NCBI GenBank assembly: GCA_035503515.1 | Contig: DATJTJ010000161.1 | Coordinates: 1 to 64,000 of the forward strand | Length of the DNA stretch: 64,000 nt | From: DAIDKA01 sp035503515 | GTDB taxonomy: Bacteria > Pseudomonadota > Gammaproteobacteria > Steroidobacterales > Steroidobacteraceae | Reading direction: 5' to 3' | Part shown: positions 8,531-16,651 of the stretch, piece after piece | Layout: each line of letters starts with the position of its first letter | Position numbering within the stretch: the stretch's first letter is position 1 | Translations under genes and position numbers: made by a program | Notes under the pieces: generated by a model | Databases searched by the model: none | Seen by the model: only the letters and a program-made list of their open reading frames with translations | What the model was told of the DNA's origin: nothing

Positions 8531-8614
8531 GGCTGTAGGACACCGTACGCCCCTGGTGCAGGCTGTCACCGACGTACGCCGCAGGACGGAGCTTTGCAGC
8601 ACAGTCCTACAGCC
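8531..8614. repeat. 84-bp inverted-repeat element between DUF1003 and CsbD genes
   Basis: Perfect 11-bp terminal arms, GGCTGTAGGAC (8531-8541) and GTCCTACAGCC (8604-8614), bound a segment containing two CGTACGCC copies. The TGTAGGA core recalls REP-type elements of gammaproteobacteria. No second copy was seen in this window, so it could also be a large transcript hairpin. Confidence 0.45.
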
Positions 8615-8698
8615 GTGCGACTGCGGAAGGCCGAAGCTCTGCCACGCCAGCTTCGCTTGCAGCGGGCGGCATATCCGGCAACACAGGAGTACTGCGAC

Positions 8699-8899
8699 AT
8701 GGGTATCAACAAGGATCAGGTCGAGGGCCGCGCCAAGGAAGCCGCGGGCAAGGTGCAGGAGGCGGCGGGCCGGGCGGTCAACAGCCCCGATCAGCAGGTC
8801 AAGGGTCTGGGCAAACAGGTCACCGGTGCGACGCAGGCGAAGTACGGCGACGCGAAGGAGACCATCAAGGAACACGCGCGCGATTCACAAAAGCACTGA
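8699..8899 (+). CDS. CsbD-family stress protein
   Basis: 66 residues starting MGINKDQVEGRAKEAAGK, the CsbD signature; CAGGAG lies 9 nt before the ATG. CsbD proteins are small, charged, soluble and induced by general stress in many bacteria; biochemical function is unknown. The sequence is rich in Lys, Gln, Gly and Ala with repeated K(x)2-3G spacing. Confidence 0.9.
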   Translation: MGINKDQVEGRAKEAAGKVQEAAGRAVNSPDQQVKGLGKQVTGATQAKYGDAKETIKEHARDSQKH

Positions 8900-8971
8900 C
8901 ACGCACTTGTTTTTCGGGCGCGTGGGTGGACGGCATGTCCCCCACGCGGCCGGCTGCACTAAAATGCCGGC

Positions 8972-9412
8972 ATGCTCACCGAGGCTCAGTTGGCCGCGCG
9001 GCTGCGCAGGCACGTGCGCCACGAACTGTACGATGATTCCCATCTCGAACCCGTGGGAACCGCGATCTACTCGCTGGCCGACCCGCGGGATCTGCGGCTT
9101 TCACGGTACATCGGCCAGACCGGCTCGCCGCGGCGCCGATTCATGCAGCACCTGCGCGGGGCCCGGCTCTCGATGCCCGACGAACTGCCATGGTGGATAA
9201 GGGAACCCCGGCTGCGGCCGCTCTATGGGTGGATCCGCGCGCTGCATCGCGACGAAGGACGGCTGCCGACCATGGTGATCCATCATTGGGTCGCGACGGC
9301 GCAGGCCGCGAGGCTTGCCGAGCGCACCCGGATCCATGAGTCCCTGGCGAACCGCCTGCCGTTGCTGAACGTCGAGTACGAGCTTCTGGCTGCCCAGATT
9401 CCCTTGATCTAG
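8972..9412 (+). CDS. GIY-YIG-like domain protein
   Basis: 146 residues. Residues about 30-60 carry the GIY-YIG pattern: GTAIYSL, then RYIGQTGSPRRRFMQHL, with a later helix RLAERTRIHESL that could supply the metal-binding Glu. The domain is a nuclease fold; here it is almost the whole protein, with no extra DNA-binding region visible. It starts with ATG 72 bp after csbD. Possible role in DNA repair or as a solitary endonuclease; activity unproven. Confidence 0.6.
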   Translation: MLTEAQLAARLRRHVRHELYDDSHLEPVGTAIYSLADPRDLRLSRYIGQTGSPRRRFMQHLRGARLSMPDELPWWIREPRLRPLYGWIRALHRDEGRLPTMVIHHWVATAQAARLAERTRIHESLANRLPLLNVEYELLAAQIPLI

Positions 9413-9450
9413 AATCGCGCACCACGCGAAACGTGCTGGGGGAGAGGGGC

Positions 9451-10809
9451 ATGAAGATTGCGGGACGGATGCTGGCGGTGACGGTGCTCACGGGTGTGTT
9501 CGCCGGGGCCGCGTCGGGAGCAACGCACGCGAATGATGAGGGGTGGGTCGGGGTGTGGGGATACGTGATCGCACCTGCGCCGCCGGGCACGAGCGGAACT
9601 GCTGCGCTGCCGCCCGGTCCGCCGGGACCGTCCGCCCAGGTCGCGACGCCCATGGCCATGCCGCCGGCGCCAGTTGCTCCGCCCGTCCCCCGGGCTTTTC
9701 CGCCGCCGCTGCTGGAGAATCCGGGCAATGTCCCCCTCGACCTCACGACCGCCGAAATCCGCAATACCACCGTGCGGCAGCTGGTGCGCGTCTCCGCAGA
9801 CGGCACGCGACTGCGCCTGAAGTTGTCGAACGAGGAAGGCGCCGACCCGCTGTCCCTGGGCGCGGTGCATGTGGGCCTCGCGGCCGCCGATGGCACCATC
9901 GTTGCGGGAACCGACCGGCCGGTGACCTTCGACGGCCAGTCCGCGATCGTGATTCCGGCCAGCGCTCCGGTCCTGAGCGACCCGGTCGACCTGCCCACCA
10001 AGGCACTCGACCGGCTCTATATTTCCGTGCTGGTACCGGGCCCGCTGGCCTCGCGTGGCGCGCGCACCCTATTCCAGTACGTCGCGGGTACGGCCGGGGA
10101 CTACACCGGCAGCACCTCGCTGCCCGGCGTGCATCTGATGCGGGTGCCGGTGCTGGTGACCCTGGTGGAGTCCCAACCCGCCGCACCCACGCGCGTGGTG
10201 GTCACCCTGGGTGACTCGATTACCGAAGGGGCGGCATCCACGGCCAATGCCTTCCGCGGCTGGCCCGACAGGCTCGCGGAACGGCTCGCCGGCCATCATT
10301 GGGCCGTGGTCAACGTCGGCATCAGCGGCAACCGGCTGCTGCGGTACGGGGCAGGTCCGAGCGCCCTCGCCCGCTTCGACCGGGACGTGCTGAGCGTGCC
10401 GGGCGTCAAGGCCGTCATCCTGCTCGAAGGCATCAACGATATCGGGCGGGGCCTGGGGACCGCCAATTCGACCGAGCCCGTGAGTGCCGAGGCGCTGGAG
10501 GCGGCGGACCTGCAGATCATCGCCCGCGCCCATGAGCACGGTATCCGTGTCATCGGCGCGACCCTGACGCCCTACCAGGGTGCCTCCTACGCTTCAGCTG
10601 CCGGTGAGGCGGCCCGCGAGGCGCTGAATACCTGGATCAAGAGCAGCGGGTCCTTCGATGCGGTCATCGACTTCGCACCGGTGGTGGCGGATCCGGCCAA
10701 TCCGCTGACCTTCGCGAAAATGTACAACGATCGGGACCACCTGCATCCGAATGACGCCGGCTACAAGGCGATGGGGGATGCCGTCAATCTCACCGTGCTC
10801 GGGAAATAG
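9451..10809 (+). CDS. Secreted SGNH/GDSL-family hydrolase (second paralogue)
   Basis: 452 residues from ATG 9451, preceded by GGGGGAGAGGGG. A signal peptide ends near GAASGATHA. A Pro/Gly-rich stretch (about 40-85) leads to a beta domain and then the catalytic core: GDSITEG, GISGN, GIND and DHLHPNDAGY. The triad residues Ser, Asp and His are present. It is homologous to the hydrolase at 99-1346 across the core but has a longer Pro-rich linker. Likely an exported carbohydrate- or lipid-ester hydrolase. Monocistronic; the homogentisate operon follows. Confidence 0.85.
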   Translation: MKIAGRMLAVTVLTGVFAGAASGATHANDEGWVGVWGYVIAPAPPGTSGTAALPPGPPGPSAQVATPMAMPPAPVAPPVPRAFPPPLLENPGNVPLDLTTAEIRNTTVRQLVRVSADGTRLRLKLSNEEGADPLSLGAVHVGLAAADGTIVAGTDRPVTFDGQSAIVIPASAPVLSDPVDLPTKALDRLYISVLVPGPLASRGARTLFQYVAGTAGDYTGSTSLPGVHLMRVPVLVTLVESQPAAPTRVVVTLGDSITEGAASTANAFRGWPDRLAERLAGHHWAVVNVGISGNRLLRYGAGPSALARFDRDVLSVPGVKAVILLEGINDIGRGLGTANSTEPVSAEALEAADLQIIARAHEHGIRVIGATLTPYQGASYASAAGEAAREALNTWIKSSGSFDAVIDFAPVVADPANPLTFAKMYNDRDHLHPNDAGYKAMGDAVNLTVLGK

Positions 10810-10873
10810 TCCGTGAACGGCTGATGCCCGGCTTGCGGGCGATGCCGCCCGAGATGGCTTTCTTGCCCTGAGG

Positions 10874-10891
10874 TAGTAACAAATGTCACTA
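10874..10891. promoter_or_regulatory. Candidate MarR operator upstream of hppD
   Basis: A near-perfect dyad, TAGTAAC-AAAT-GTCACTA (6 of 7 positions paired), lies 47 bp before the hppD start. Size and symmetry fit a MarR-family dimer, and a MarR gene is the fourth gene of this operon. No clear -10/-35 pair was found. Confidence 0.4.
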
Positions 10892-10937
10892 TCCGGGCAA
10901 GTTCGCCCTCCGGCGTCACTCATCACGCGGGGTCGGT

Positions 10938-12032
10938 ATGACAACAGCTTTGTTCGATAATCCCCTGGGCACCGATGGCTTCGAGTTCGTCGAGTTCACC
11001 AGCGAGGATCCACAGGCCCTCAGTACCTTGTTTTCCGCCATGGGCTTCACTGCCGTGGCGCGCCACCGTTCGAAGAACGTGCTGCGCTACAAGCAAGGCG
11101 GCATCAACTTCATCCTCAACATGGAGCCGCGCGGCCAGGCGGCGGAGTTCCGCGGCGCGCATGGACCTTCGATCAATGCCATGGCGTTTCGCGTCCGTGA
11201 CGCAGGGTACGCGCTCAAGATGGCCCTGGAGCGCGGCGCCCGGGAGATCAAGGGTTCGATCGGCCCCATGGAGCTCAACATTCCGGCGATCGAGGGCATC
11301 GGCGGCACCCACCTTTATCTGGTGGACCGCTACGGCGCCAATGCCATCTATGACGTGGATTTCGTGCCGATTGCGGAGGCCGCGCACAGCGAGGCGGCCA
11401 ACAGCGCAGGTCTGACCTACATCGATCACCTGACACATAACGTTCACCGCGGCAACATGCAGACCTGGGCGGATTTCTACGAGCGCATTTTCAACTTCCG
11501 CCAGATCCGTTATTTCGACATCGAAGGCAAGGTCACCGGACTGTTCTCCAAAGCCATGACCAGTCCCGACGGCAAGATCCGGATTCCCCTGAACGAGAGT
11601 CAGGACGACAAGTCCCAGATCGAGGAATTCCTGCGCGACTACAAGGGCGAGGGCATCCAGCACGTTGCCCTCGGGACCGCCGACATCTACGCGACCGTGG
11701 ATCGCATGCGCGCCCGCGGCGTGCACTTTCAGGACACTCCGGACACCTACTATGACGCCATCGACAATCGCGTGCCCGGGCACGGGGAGGCGCTTGCGGA
11801 ATTGCAGTCCAGGCGGATCCTCATCGACGGCGCTCCGACCCAGGGCCAGGGCGTGCTGCTGCAGATCTTCACCCAGAACGTCGTCGGACCGTGCTTCTTC
11901 GAGATCATCCAGCGCAAGGGCAATGAAGGATTCGGCGAGGGGAACTTCAAGGCCCTGTTCGAATCCCTGGAACTCGACCAGATCCGCCGCGGCGTCGTGT
12001 CGCTGGACGGTGGTGCGGCCAAGGAGACCTGA
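10938..12032 (+). CDS. hppD: 4-hydroxyphenylpyruvate dioxygenase
   Basis: 364 residues. It converts 4-hydroxyphenylpyruvate to homogentisate with O2 and Fe(II). Two vicinal-oxygen-chelate domains are visible. The iron ligands are His164 (in YIDHLTHNV), His242 (in GIQHVALGT) and Glu322 (in FFEIIQRKG), all present. Length is normal for bacterial HPPD. The stop is immediately followed by the hmgA ATG, so the two are translationally linked. First enzyme of the operon, feeding tyrosine and phenylalanine carbon into ring cleavage. Confidence 0.96.
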   Translation: MTTALFDNPLGTDGFEFVEFTSEDPQALSTLFSAMGFTAVARHRSKNVLRYKQGGINFILNMEPRGQAAEFRGAHGPSINAMAFRVRDAGYALKMALERGAREIKGSIGPMELNIPAIEGIGGTHLYLVDRYGANAIYDVDFVPIAEAAHSEAANSAGLTYIDHLTHNVHRGNMQTWADFYERIFNFRQIRYFDIEGKVTGLFSKAMTSPDGKIRIPLNESQDDKSQIEEFLRDYKGEGIQHVALGTADIYATVDRMRARGVHFQDTPDTYYDAIDNRVPGHGEALAELQSRRILIDGAPTQGQGVLLQIFTQNVVGPCFFEIIQRKGNEGFGEGNFKALFESLELDQIRRGVVSLDGGAAKET

Positions 12033-13328
12033 ATGGTCGAATACAGTCGCGGATTCGGCAACTTCGTCAGCAGCGAAGCCCTCCCCGGCGCCCTGCCCGA
12101 CCACAATTCCCCGCAGCGCTGCCCCTACGGGCTGTATGCGGAACAGCTCTCCGGTACGGCCTTCACGGCGCCGCGCGCGCTCAACCGCCATACCTGGCTG
12201 TATCGCATCCGGCCCAGTGTCATGCACTCGGCCTTCAGCGCCGTGGAGCACCCGCGGCTGAGCTCCGCCGCCGCCCCGGCAATGGCATCTCCCAACCAGC
12301 TGCGCTGGGATCCCCTGCCCCTGCCCCTGCCGCAGTCGCCGACCGATTTCGTGGACGGTCTCGTCACCTTCGGCGTCAATGGCGCTCCGGAGCAGCAATG
12401 CGGCACGGCCATCCATCTGTACGCGGCCAACCGCAGCATGCTGAAGCGTGCCTTCTACGATGCGGACGGCGAACTGCTGATCGTTCCGGAGCTCGGACGG
12501 TTGCTGATCACGAGCGAACTCGGACGGATGGAAGTTGCGCCGCAGGAAATCGGGGTGCTGCCGCGGGGCGTGCGCTTTTCGGTGGAGCTGGCGGAGGGCG
12601 CCGCCCGCGGCTATGTGTGCGAAAACTACGGGGCCCCCTTCCGCCTCCCCGACCTGGGACCGATCGGCGCCAACGGCCTCGCCTGCGAGCGCGACTTCCT
12701 GACGCCCACGGCCTGGTATGAGGACGCGGACACGGACTACGAGCTGCTGGCCAAGTTCGGTGGACGTCTCTGGTCGGCGCGCATGGATCATTCGCCGTTC
12801 GACGTCGTGGCCTGGCGCGGCAACGGCGCGCCCTACAAGTACGACCTGCGGTGCTTCAATACCATGGGCTCGGTCAGCTTCGATCATCCGGACCCATCGA
12901 TCTTCCTGGTGCTGCAGTCCATCACCAGCACTCCCGGCGTCGATGACATCGATTTCGTGATCTTTCCGCCGCGGTGGCTTGCGATGGAGAACACCTTCCG
13001 GCCTCCCTGGTTCCATCGCAACGTCGCGAGCGAGTTCATGGGTCTCATTCACGGCCTGTACGATGCCAAGGCCGAGGGATTCCGGGGTGGTGGAGCCTCC
13101 TTGCACAACTGCATGAGTGGTCACGGTCCGGATGCCGCGACATTCGAGCGCGCCAGTCGGGCGGATACCACGCGGCCGGAGAAGCTCGGCGACACCATGG
13201 CATTCATGTTCGAAACCCGCCGCATCATCCAGCCCACGCGCCATGCCCTCGAATGCGGGCTGCTGCAGCAGGACTACTCCTCGTGCTGGCAGGGCCTGAA
13301 GAAGCATTTCGATCCCGCACGTCGCTAG
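12033..13328 (+). CDS. hmgA: Homogentisate 1,2-dioxygenase
   Basis: 431 residues, the usual length. It opens homogentisate to maleylacetoacetate using Fe(II). Diagnostic segments: GFGNFVSSEALPGALP at the N-terminus, PPWFHRNVASEFMG (His and Glu iron ligands) and SLHNCMSGHGPD (further ligand and substrate His). The ATG abuts the hppD stop with no spacer. Middle gene of the homogentisate operon; fahA follows after 4 bp. Confidence 0.97.
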   Translation: MVEYSRGFGNFVSSEALPGALPDHNSPQRCPYGLYAEQLSGTAFTAPRALNRHTWLYRIRPSVMHSAFSAVEHPRLSSAAAPAMASPNQLRWDPLPLPLPQSPTDFVDGLVTFGVNGAPEQQCGTAIHLYAANRSMLKRAFYDADGELLIVPELGRLLITSELGRMEVAPQEIGVLPRGVRFSVELAEGAARGYVCENYGAPFRLPDLGPIGANGLACERDFLTPTAWYEDADTDYELLAKFGGRLWSARMDHSPFDVVAWRGNGAPYKYDLRCFNTMGSVSFDHPDPSIFLVLQSITSTPGVDDIDFVIFPPRWLAMENTFRPPWFHRNVASEFMGLIHGLYDAKAEGFRGGGASLHNCMSGHGPDAATFERASRADTTRPEKLGDTMAFMFETRRIIQPTRHALECGLLQQDYSSCWQGLKKHFDPARR

Positions 13329-13332
13329 CGCC

Positions 13333-14673
13333 ATGGATCTCAATGAAACCCACGACGGCGGCCTGCGCAGCTGGGTGCCCGACGCCAACGATGCGGCCAC
13401 CGATTTCCCCGTCCAGAACCTGCCCTTCGGCATTTTTCGCAGGCGCGGCAGCTCCGAATCCTGGCGCGGTGGCGTAGCGATCGGAGGGCAGGTGCTCGAC
13501 CTGGCCGCCGCCGCGGCGAGCTGCGCATTGCCGGCGGCGCGCACCGGACCGGCTGCCGCCGCCCTCGCCTGCGCAGGCCAGCCGGTACTCAATGACCTGA
13601 TGGGGCTGGGCGCAGCGCCGCTCGGCGCGTTGCGGCTCATCCTGTCGCGGGCGTTGCGCATGGGTGCTCCGCAGCAGTCGGCGCTGCAGGCGTGCCTGGT
13701 GCGCCAGGACGATGCCGAAATGGCGCTCCCCGCCCGGATCGGTGACTACACTGATTTCTATACGTCGCTGCATCATGCCACCCGCGTCGGCAAGCTCATG
13801 CGTCCGGACAATCCGCTGTTGCCGAACTACAAGTGGGTGCCGATCGGTTACCACGGACGCTGCTCCTCGATCGTCGTGTCGGGAGAGGGGGTGCGGCGAC
13901 CGCAGGGTCAGCGGATGCCACCCGGATCCGAGGCGCCCGTCGTCGGTCCGAGCGAGCGCCTGGACTACGAACTCGAACTGGGAGTCTTCATCGGGCGCGG
14001 CAATGAACTGGGTTCGTCCATTGCCCTGGACGATGCGCAGGCCCATGTGTTCGGCCTGTGCCTGCTCAATGACTGGTCGGCCCGCGATCTGCAGGCCTGG
14101 GAGTACCAGCCGCTGGGGCCGTTCCTGGGAAAGAACTTCGCGACCACCATTTCGCCGTGGATCGTCACCTCGGAAGCACTCGCCCCCTACCGGGTGCCCT
14201 GGACGCGCCCCGCCGGGGATCCCCAGCCGCTGCCTTACCTGCAGTCGCAGCAGCTGCGCGAATCCGGAGCCCTGGATATCGAACTGGCGGTCTACATCGA
14301 GACGCAGCGGATGCGGGCCGCGAACGTCCAGCCCCATAGGCTTTCACTCAGCAATTTTCGTGATTGCTACTGGAGTGTGGCGCAGATGATCGCCCATCAC
14401 AGCGTCAATGGCTGCAACCTGCGGCCCGGGGATCTGCTCGGAACCGGTACCCAGTCCGGACCGGCGCCGGCGCAGGCCGGCTCGCTGCTGGAACTTTCCC
14501 AGGGCGGCAGGCAGCCGCTGACGCTCCCGAACGGAGAACAGCGGCGCTTTCTCGACGACGGTGACGTCATCATCCTGCGGGCGGCGTGCCGGCGCGAGGG
14601 CTATGCGCGGCTGGGTTTCGGGGAGGCGCGCGGCCGCATCGAGCCAGCGCGGTGGCAGGCCGATGCCGGATAA
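13333..14673 (+). CDS. fahA: Fumarylacetoacetase
   Basis: 446 residues. It hydrolyses fumarylacetoacetate to fumarate and acetoacetate. An N-terminal SH3-like domain is followed by the FAH core: DYTDFYTSLHHATRVG, the metal ligands in YELELGVFIG and NDWSARDLQAWEYQPLGPFLGK, and a GTGTQSG loop near the end. It overlaps the following marR gene by 11 bp. A maleylacetoacetate isomerase gene (maiA), needed between HmgA and FahA unless isomerisation is spontaneous, is not in this window. Confidence 0.96.
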   Translation: MDLNETHDGGLRSWVPDANDAATDFPVQNLPFGIFRRRGSSESWRGGVAIGGQVLDLAAAAASCALPAARTGPAAAALACAGQPVLNDLMGLGAAPLGALRLILSRALRMGAPQQSALQACLVRQDDAEMALPARIGDYTDFYTSLHHATRVGKLMRPDNPLLPNYKWVPIGYHGRCSSIVVSGEGVRRPQGQRMPPGSEAPVVGPSERLDYELELGVFIGRGNELGSSIALDDAQAHVFGLCLLNDWSARDLQAWEYQPLGPFLGKNFATTISPWIVTSEALAPYRVPWTRPAGDPQPLPYLQSQQLRESGALDIELAVYIETQRMRAANVQPHRLSLSNFRDCYWSVAQMIAHHSVNGCNLRPGDLLGTGTQSGPAPAQAGSLLELSQGGRQPLTLPNGEQRRFLDDGDVIILRAACRREGYARLGFGEARGRIEPARWQADAG

Positions 14674-15136
14674 GACCGCGCAACGACTGCAGCTTCAGGA
14701 GTACCTGCCGTACCGGCTGTCGGTGACGGCGAACGCCGCGTCGCGTTTGATCGCGCGCGCCTATGAAGTGCAGTTCGGATTGACCATTCCGCAGTGGCGG
14801 CTCATGGCGGTGCTGGGCGACGAAGGAGCCCTCACCCAGCAGGCCCTGTGCGGCCGGACACTGATGGACAAGGTCACGGTGATGCGGGCGGCGCAGGGTC
14901 TGACCCGTCGCCGCCTGGTCAGGCGGCAGCCCAATGCACAGGACGGCCGGTCCCATCGCCTGAAGCTGAGTGCCTCGGGACAGGCCCTGTACGGCAGGAT
15001 CATTCCGCTGGCGCGTGCCTTCGAGGCACAACTGCTGGCCGGGATGAAGGCATCCGATGTGTCCTTGCTGCAGCGGCTGCTGCGGCAGGTCGAGGCGACC
15101 GCGCTGACCCTCACCGAAAAGGTGCAGCCGCCATGA
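14663..15136 (+). CDS. MarR-family regulator of the homogentisate operon
   Basis: 157 residues from ATG 14663, inside the end of fahA. A winged helix-turn-helix (about residues 38-105) contains TQQALCGRTLMDKVTVMRAAQGL (recognition region) and the wing RRQPNAQDGRSHRLKL, the DxRx pattern of MarR proteins. Being the fourth gene of the operon suggests control of homogentisate use, as HmgR and HpaR-type regulators do elsewhere. The dyad at 10874-10891 is its likely site. Ligand unproven; homogentisate or 4-hydroxyphenylpyruvate are candidates. Confidence 0.88.
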   Translation: MPDKTAQRLQLQEYLPYRLSVTANAASRLIARAYEVQFGLTIPQWRLMAVLGDEGALTQQALCGRTLMDKVTVMRAAQGLTRRRLVRRQPNAQDGRSHRLKLSASGQALYGRIIPLARAFEAQLLAGMKASDVSLLQRLLRQVEATALTLTEKVQPP

Positions 15137-15732
15137 GCGACCTGACCGTGCTGCGTGCCCGCGAACGTCGCGAAATGCCCTGGAAGAACGGCGCCGGGAT
15201 CACCCGCGAGGTCATCGTGCAGCCGGCGGGCGCGGACTTCGACAGCTTCGACTGGCGCATCAGTATCGCGAGCATCACGAATTCGGGGCCCTTCTCGCAG
15301 TTTCCGGGCATCGATCGGCGGCTGGTGGTGCTCGAAGGCCAGCTGACGCTCCGAATCGATGGCGAAGCCGGCATCGAGCTGTCGGCGGCCAGCCCACCGG
15401 TGCTGCTGGCGGGGGAGCTTGCGATCCAAGCCGAACCGACACTGGCGCCGGTCGCGGACCTGAACGTGATGACGCGTCGCGGCCGGTACCGTTCGAGCCT
15501 GCAGGCGCAGACCCTGGGCGCCCCGGTCACCATTCACAATGGCGCATCCTGCACGGTGCTGATCAGTACCGAACTGATCGACATCGAGTACGAGGGCATG
15601 GAGCACAGGCTGCAGCCCCGCGATGCGGTCCTGCTGCGCGGGACGGGCGCCGCGCGACTCGCACCCCGTGCCGCGCCTGCAATTTTCTATCTGATCGAGA
15701 TTACGGAAACCGACGTTGGGTCATCCGCCTAA
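15133..15732 (+). CDS. HutD-family protein
   Basis: 199 residues with a bicupin-like fold. Its ATG overlaps the marR stop (ATGA). Marks of the family: an N-terminal MPWKNGAGITREV, then FDWRISIASI and GPFSQFPGIDR. HutD accompanies histidine utilisation in pseudomonads, where it is thought to limit flux; here it is tied to aromatic amino acid breakdown instead. The last 4 bp overlap the convergent dehydrogenase gene. No catalytic activity is known for the family. Confidence 0.85.
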   Translation: MSDLTVLRARERREMPWKNGAGITREVIVQPAGADFDSFDWRISIASITNSGPFSQFPGIDRRLVVLEGQLTLRIDGEAGIELSAASPPVLLAGELAIQAEPTLAPVADLNVMTRRGRYRSSLQAQTLGAPVTIHNGASCTVLISTELIDIEYEGMEHRLQPRDAVLLRGTGAARLAPRAAPAIFYLIEITETDVGSSA

Positions 15733-16595
15733 CCCGAGGGGGTCAGGGTCGAGAGCGCCGACCAGTCGAGCTGGTCGCCGCCGCGGGCGAGCAGCGTCAG
15801 GAACCGGTCCCGCAGCACGCTGGCAAAAACCATCGGCACGCGCAGTTCATCGGCGGCCGCCAGCGCCAGGCCGATGTCCTTGTAACCGAGCACCGCGGAG
15901 AAGCCAGCCGGTTCGAACTTCCTGTCCGCGATCAATCCGCCGTAGGTCTTGTAGACAGGGGCGTTGAACAGCGTCGATGTCAGGATCTGGATGTACTGGT
16001 GAGCATCGATGCCGCCCTTGCCCACCAGCGCCACCGCCTCACCCAGCCCCTCGATCACCGCGGCAATGAGGAAATTGCCGCTGAGCTTGACCAGGTTCGC
16101 CAGCCGGGGCTGATCGGAGACCGTGAAGGTCTTCCTGCCGATGGCCTCGAACACGGGCGCCACGGCCTCGAGGGCCGACGCCTCCCCGGCCGCAATCACG
16201 GCAAGTTCACCCGCCGCGGCTGCTTCGGGACGGCCGAACACCGGGGCCGAAACGAACCGCTGGCCGACCTCGGCATGCCGTTCGGTGAGTTTCGCGGACA
16301 GGGCGACACTGATGGTGCTCGAGGAGATGTGGATCGCGCCCGGCCGCAGACTGTGGACGATGCCACCGCTGCCCAATGCCAGGTTTTCAACCGCGGCATC
16401 GTCGGCCAGCATGGTCATGACGGCATCACCGCCGCAGGCCCCGGCGACATCGGTGGCGACCTTTGCGCCTTGTGCCGCAAGCAACTCGCCCTTGGCCGGC
16501 GTACGGTTGTAGACCGTCACCTCATGTCCTGCCTTGATGAGATTGGCAGCCATTCCGGCACCCATGTGGCCAAGTCCGATGAAGCCGATTTTCAT
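15729..16595 (-). CDS. 3-hydroxyisobutyrate-dehydrogenase-family NAD(P) oxidoreductase
   Basis: 288 residues. The N-terminal Rossmann fold begins GFIGLGHMGAGMAANL, the exact beta-hydroxyacid dehydrogenase signature, with YNRTPAK after it. The catalytic Lys region reads LVKLSGNFLIAAVIEGLGEA. The substrate-binding DxxxSxSTxSP-like block is altered (HISSSTISVALS, VSAPVFGRPEAA). It reduces or oxidises a short beta-hydroxy acid or semialdehyde; the substrate cannot be told apart among HIBADH, GarR and glyoxylate-reductase types. Divergent from the zinc alcohol dehydrogenase. Confidence 0.9.
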   Translation of the reverse strand: MKIGFIGLGHMGAGMAANLIKAGHEVTVYNRTPAKGELLAAQGAKVATDVAGACGGDAVMTMLADDAAVENLALGSGGIVHSLRPGAIHISSSTISVALSAKLTERHAEVGQRFVSAPVFGRPEAAAAGELAVIAAGEASALEAVAPVFEAIGRKTFTVSDQPRLANLVKLSGNFLIAAVIEGLGEAVALVGKGGIDAHQYIQILTSTLFNAPVYKTYGGLIADRKFEPAGFSAVLGYKDIGLALAAADELRVPMVFASVLRDRFLTLLARGGDQLDWSALSTLTPSG

Positions 16596-16607
16596 GATGC
16601 GATCTCC

Positions 16608-16639
16608 TATAATATGCGCTGCCCGGCGTCACTCGTGAC
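16608..16639. promoter_or_regulatory. Divergent promoter region with short dyad
   Basis: A perfect TATAAT (16608-16613) between the divergent dehydrogenases is the likely -10 of one of them. No good -35 was found, so the direction is unsure. A GTCAC-TC-GTGAC dyad lies at 16628-16639. The preceding CCGGCGTCACTC (16623-16634) also occurs upstream of hppD at 10910-10921. Confidence 0.35.
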
Positions 16640-16651
16640 CGAGGAACCCCA

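Noticed and set aside
10923..13661. 912-residue open frame on the minus strand
   Set aside because: It lies antisense to hppD, hmgA and fahA, has a skewed His/Arg/Gly-rich composition and no domain pattern; it is a GC-rich shadow frame.
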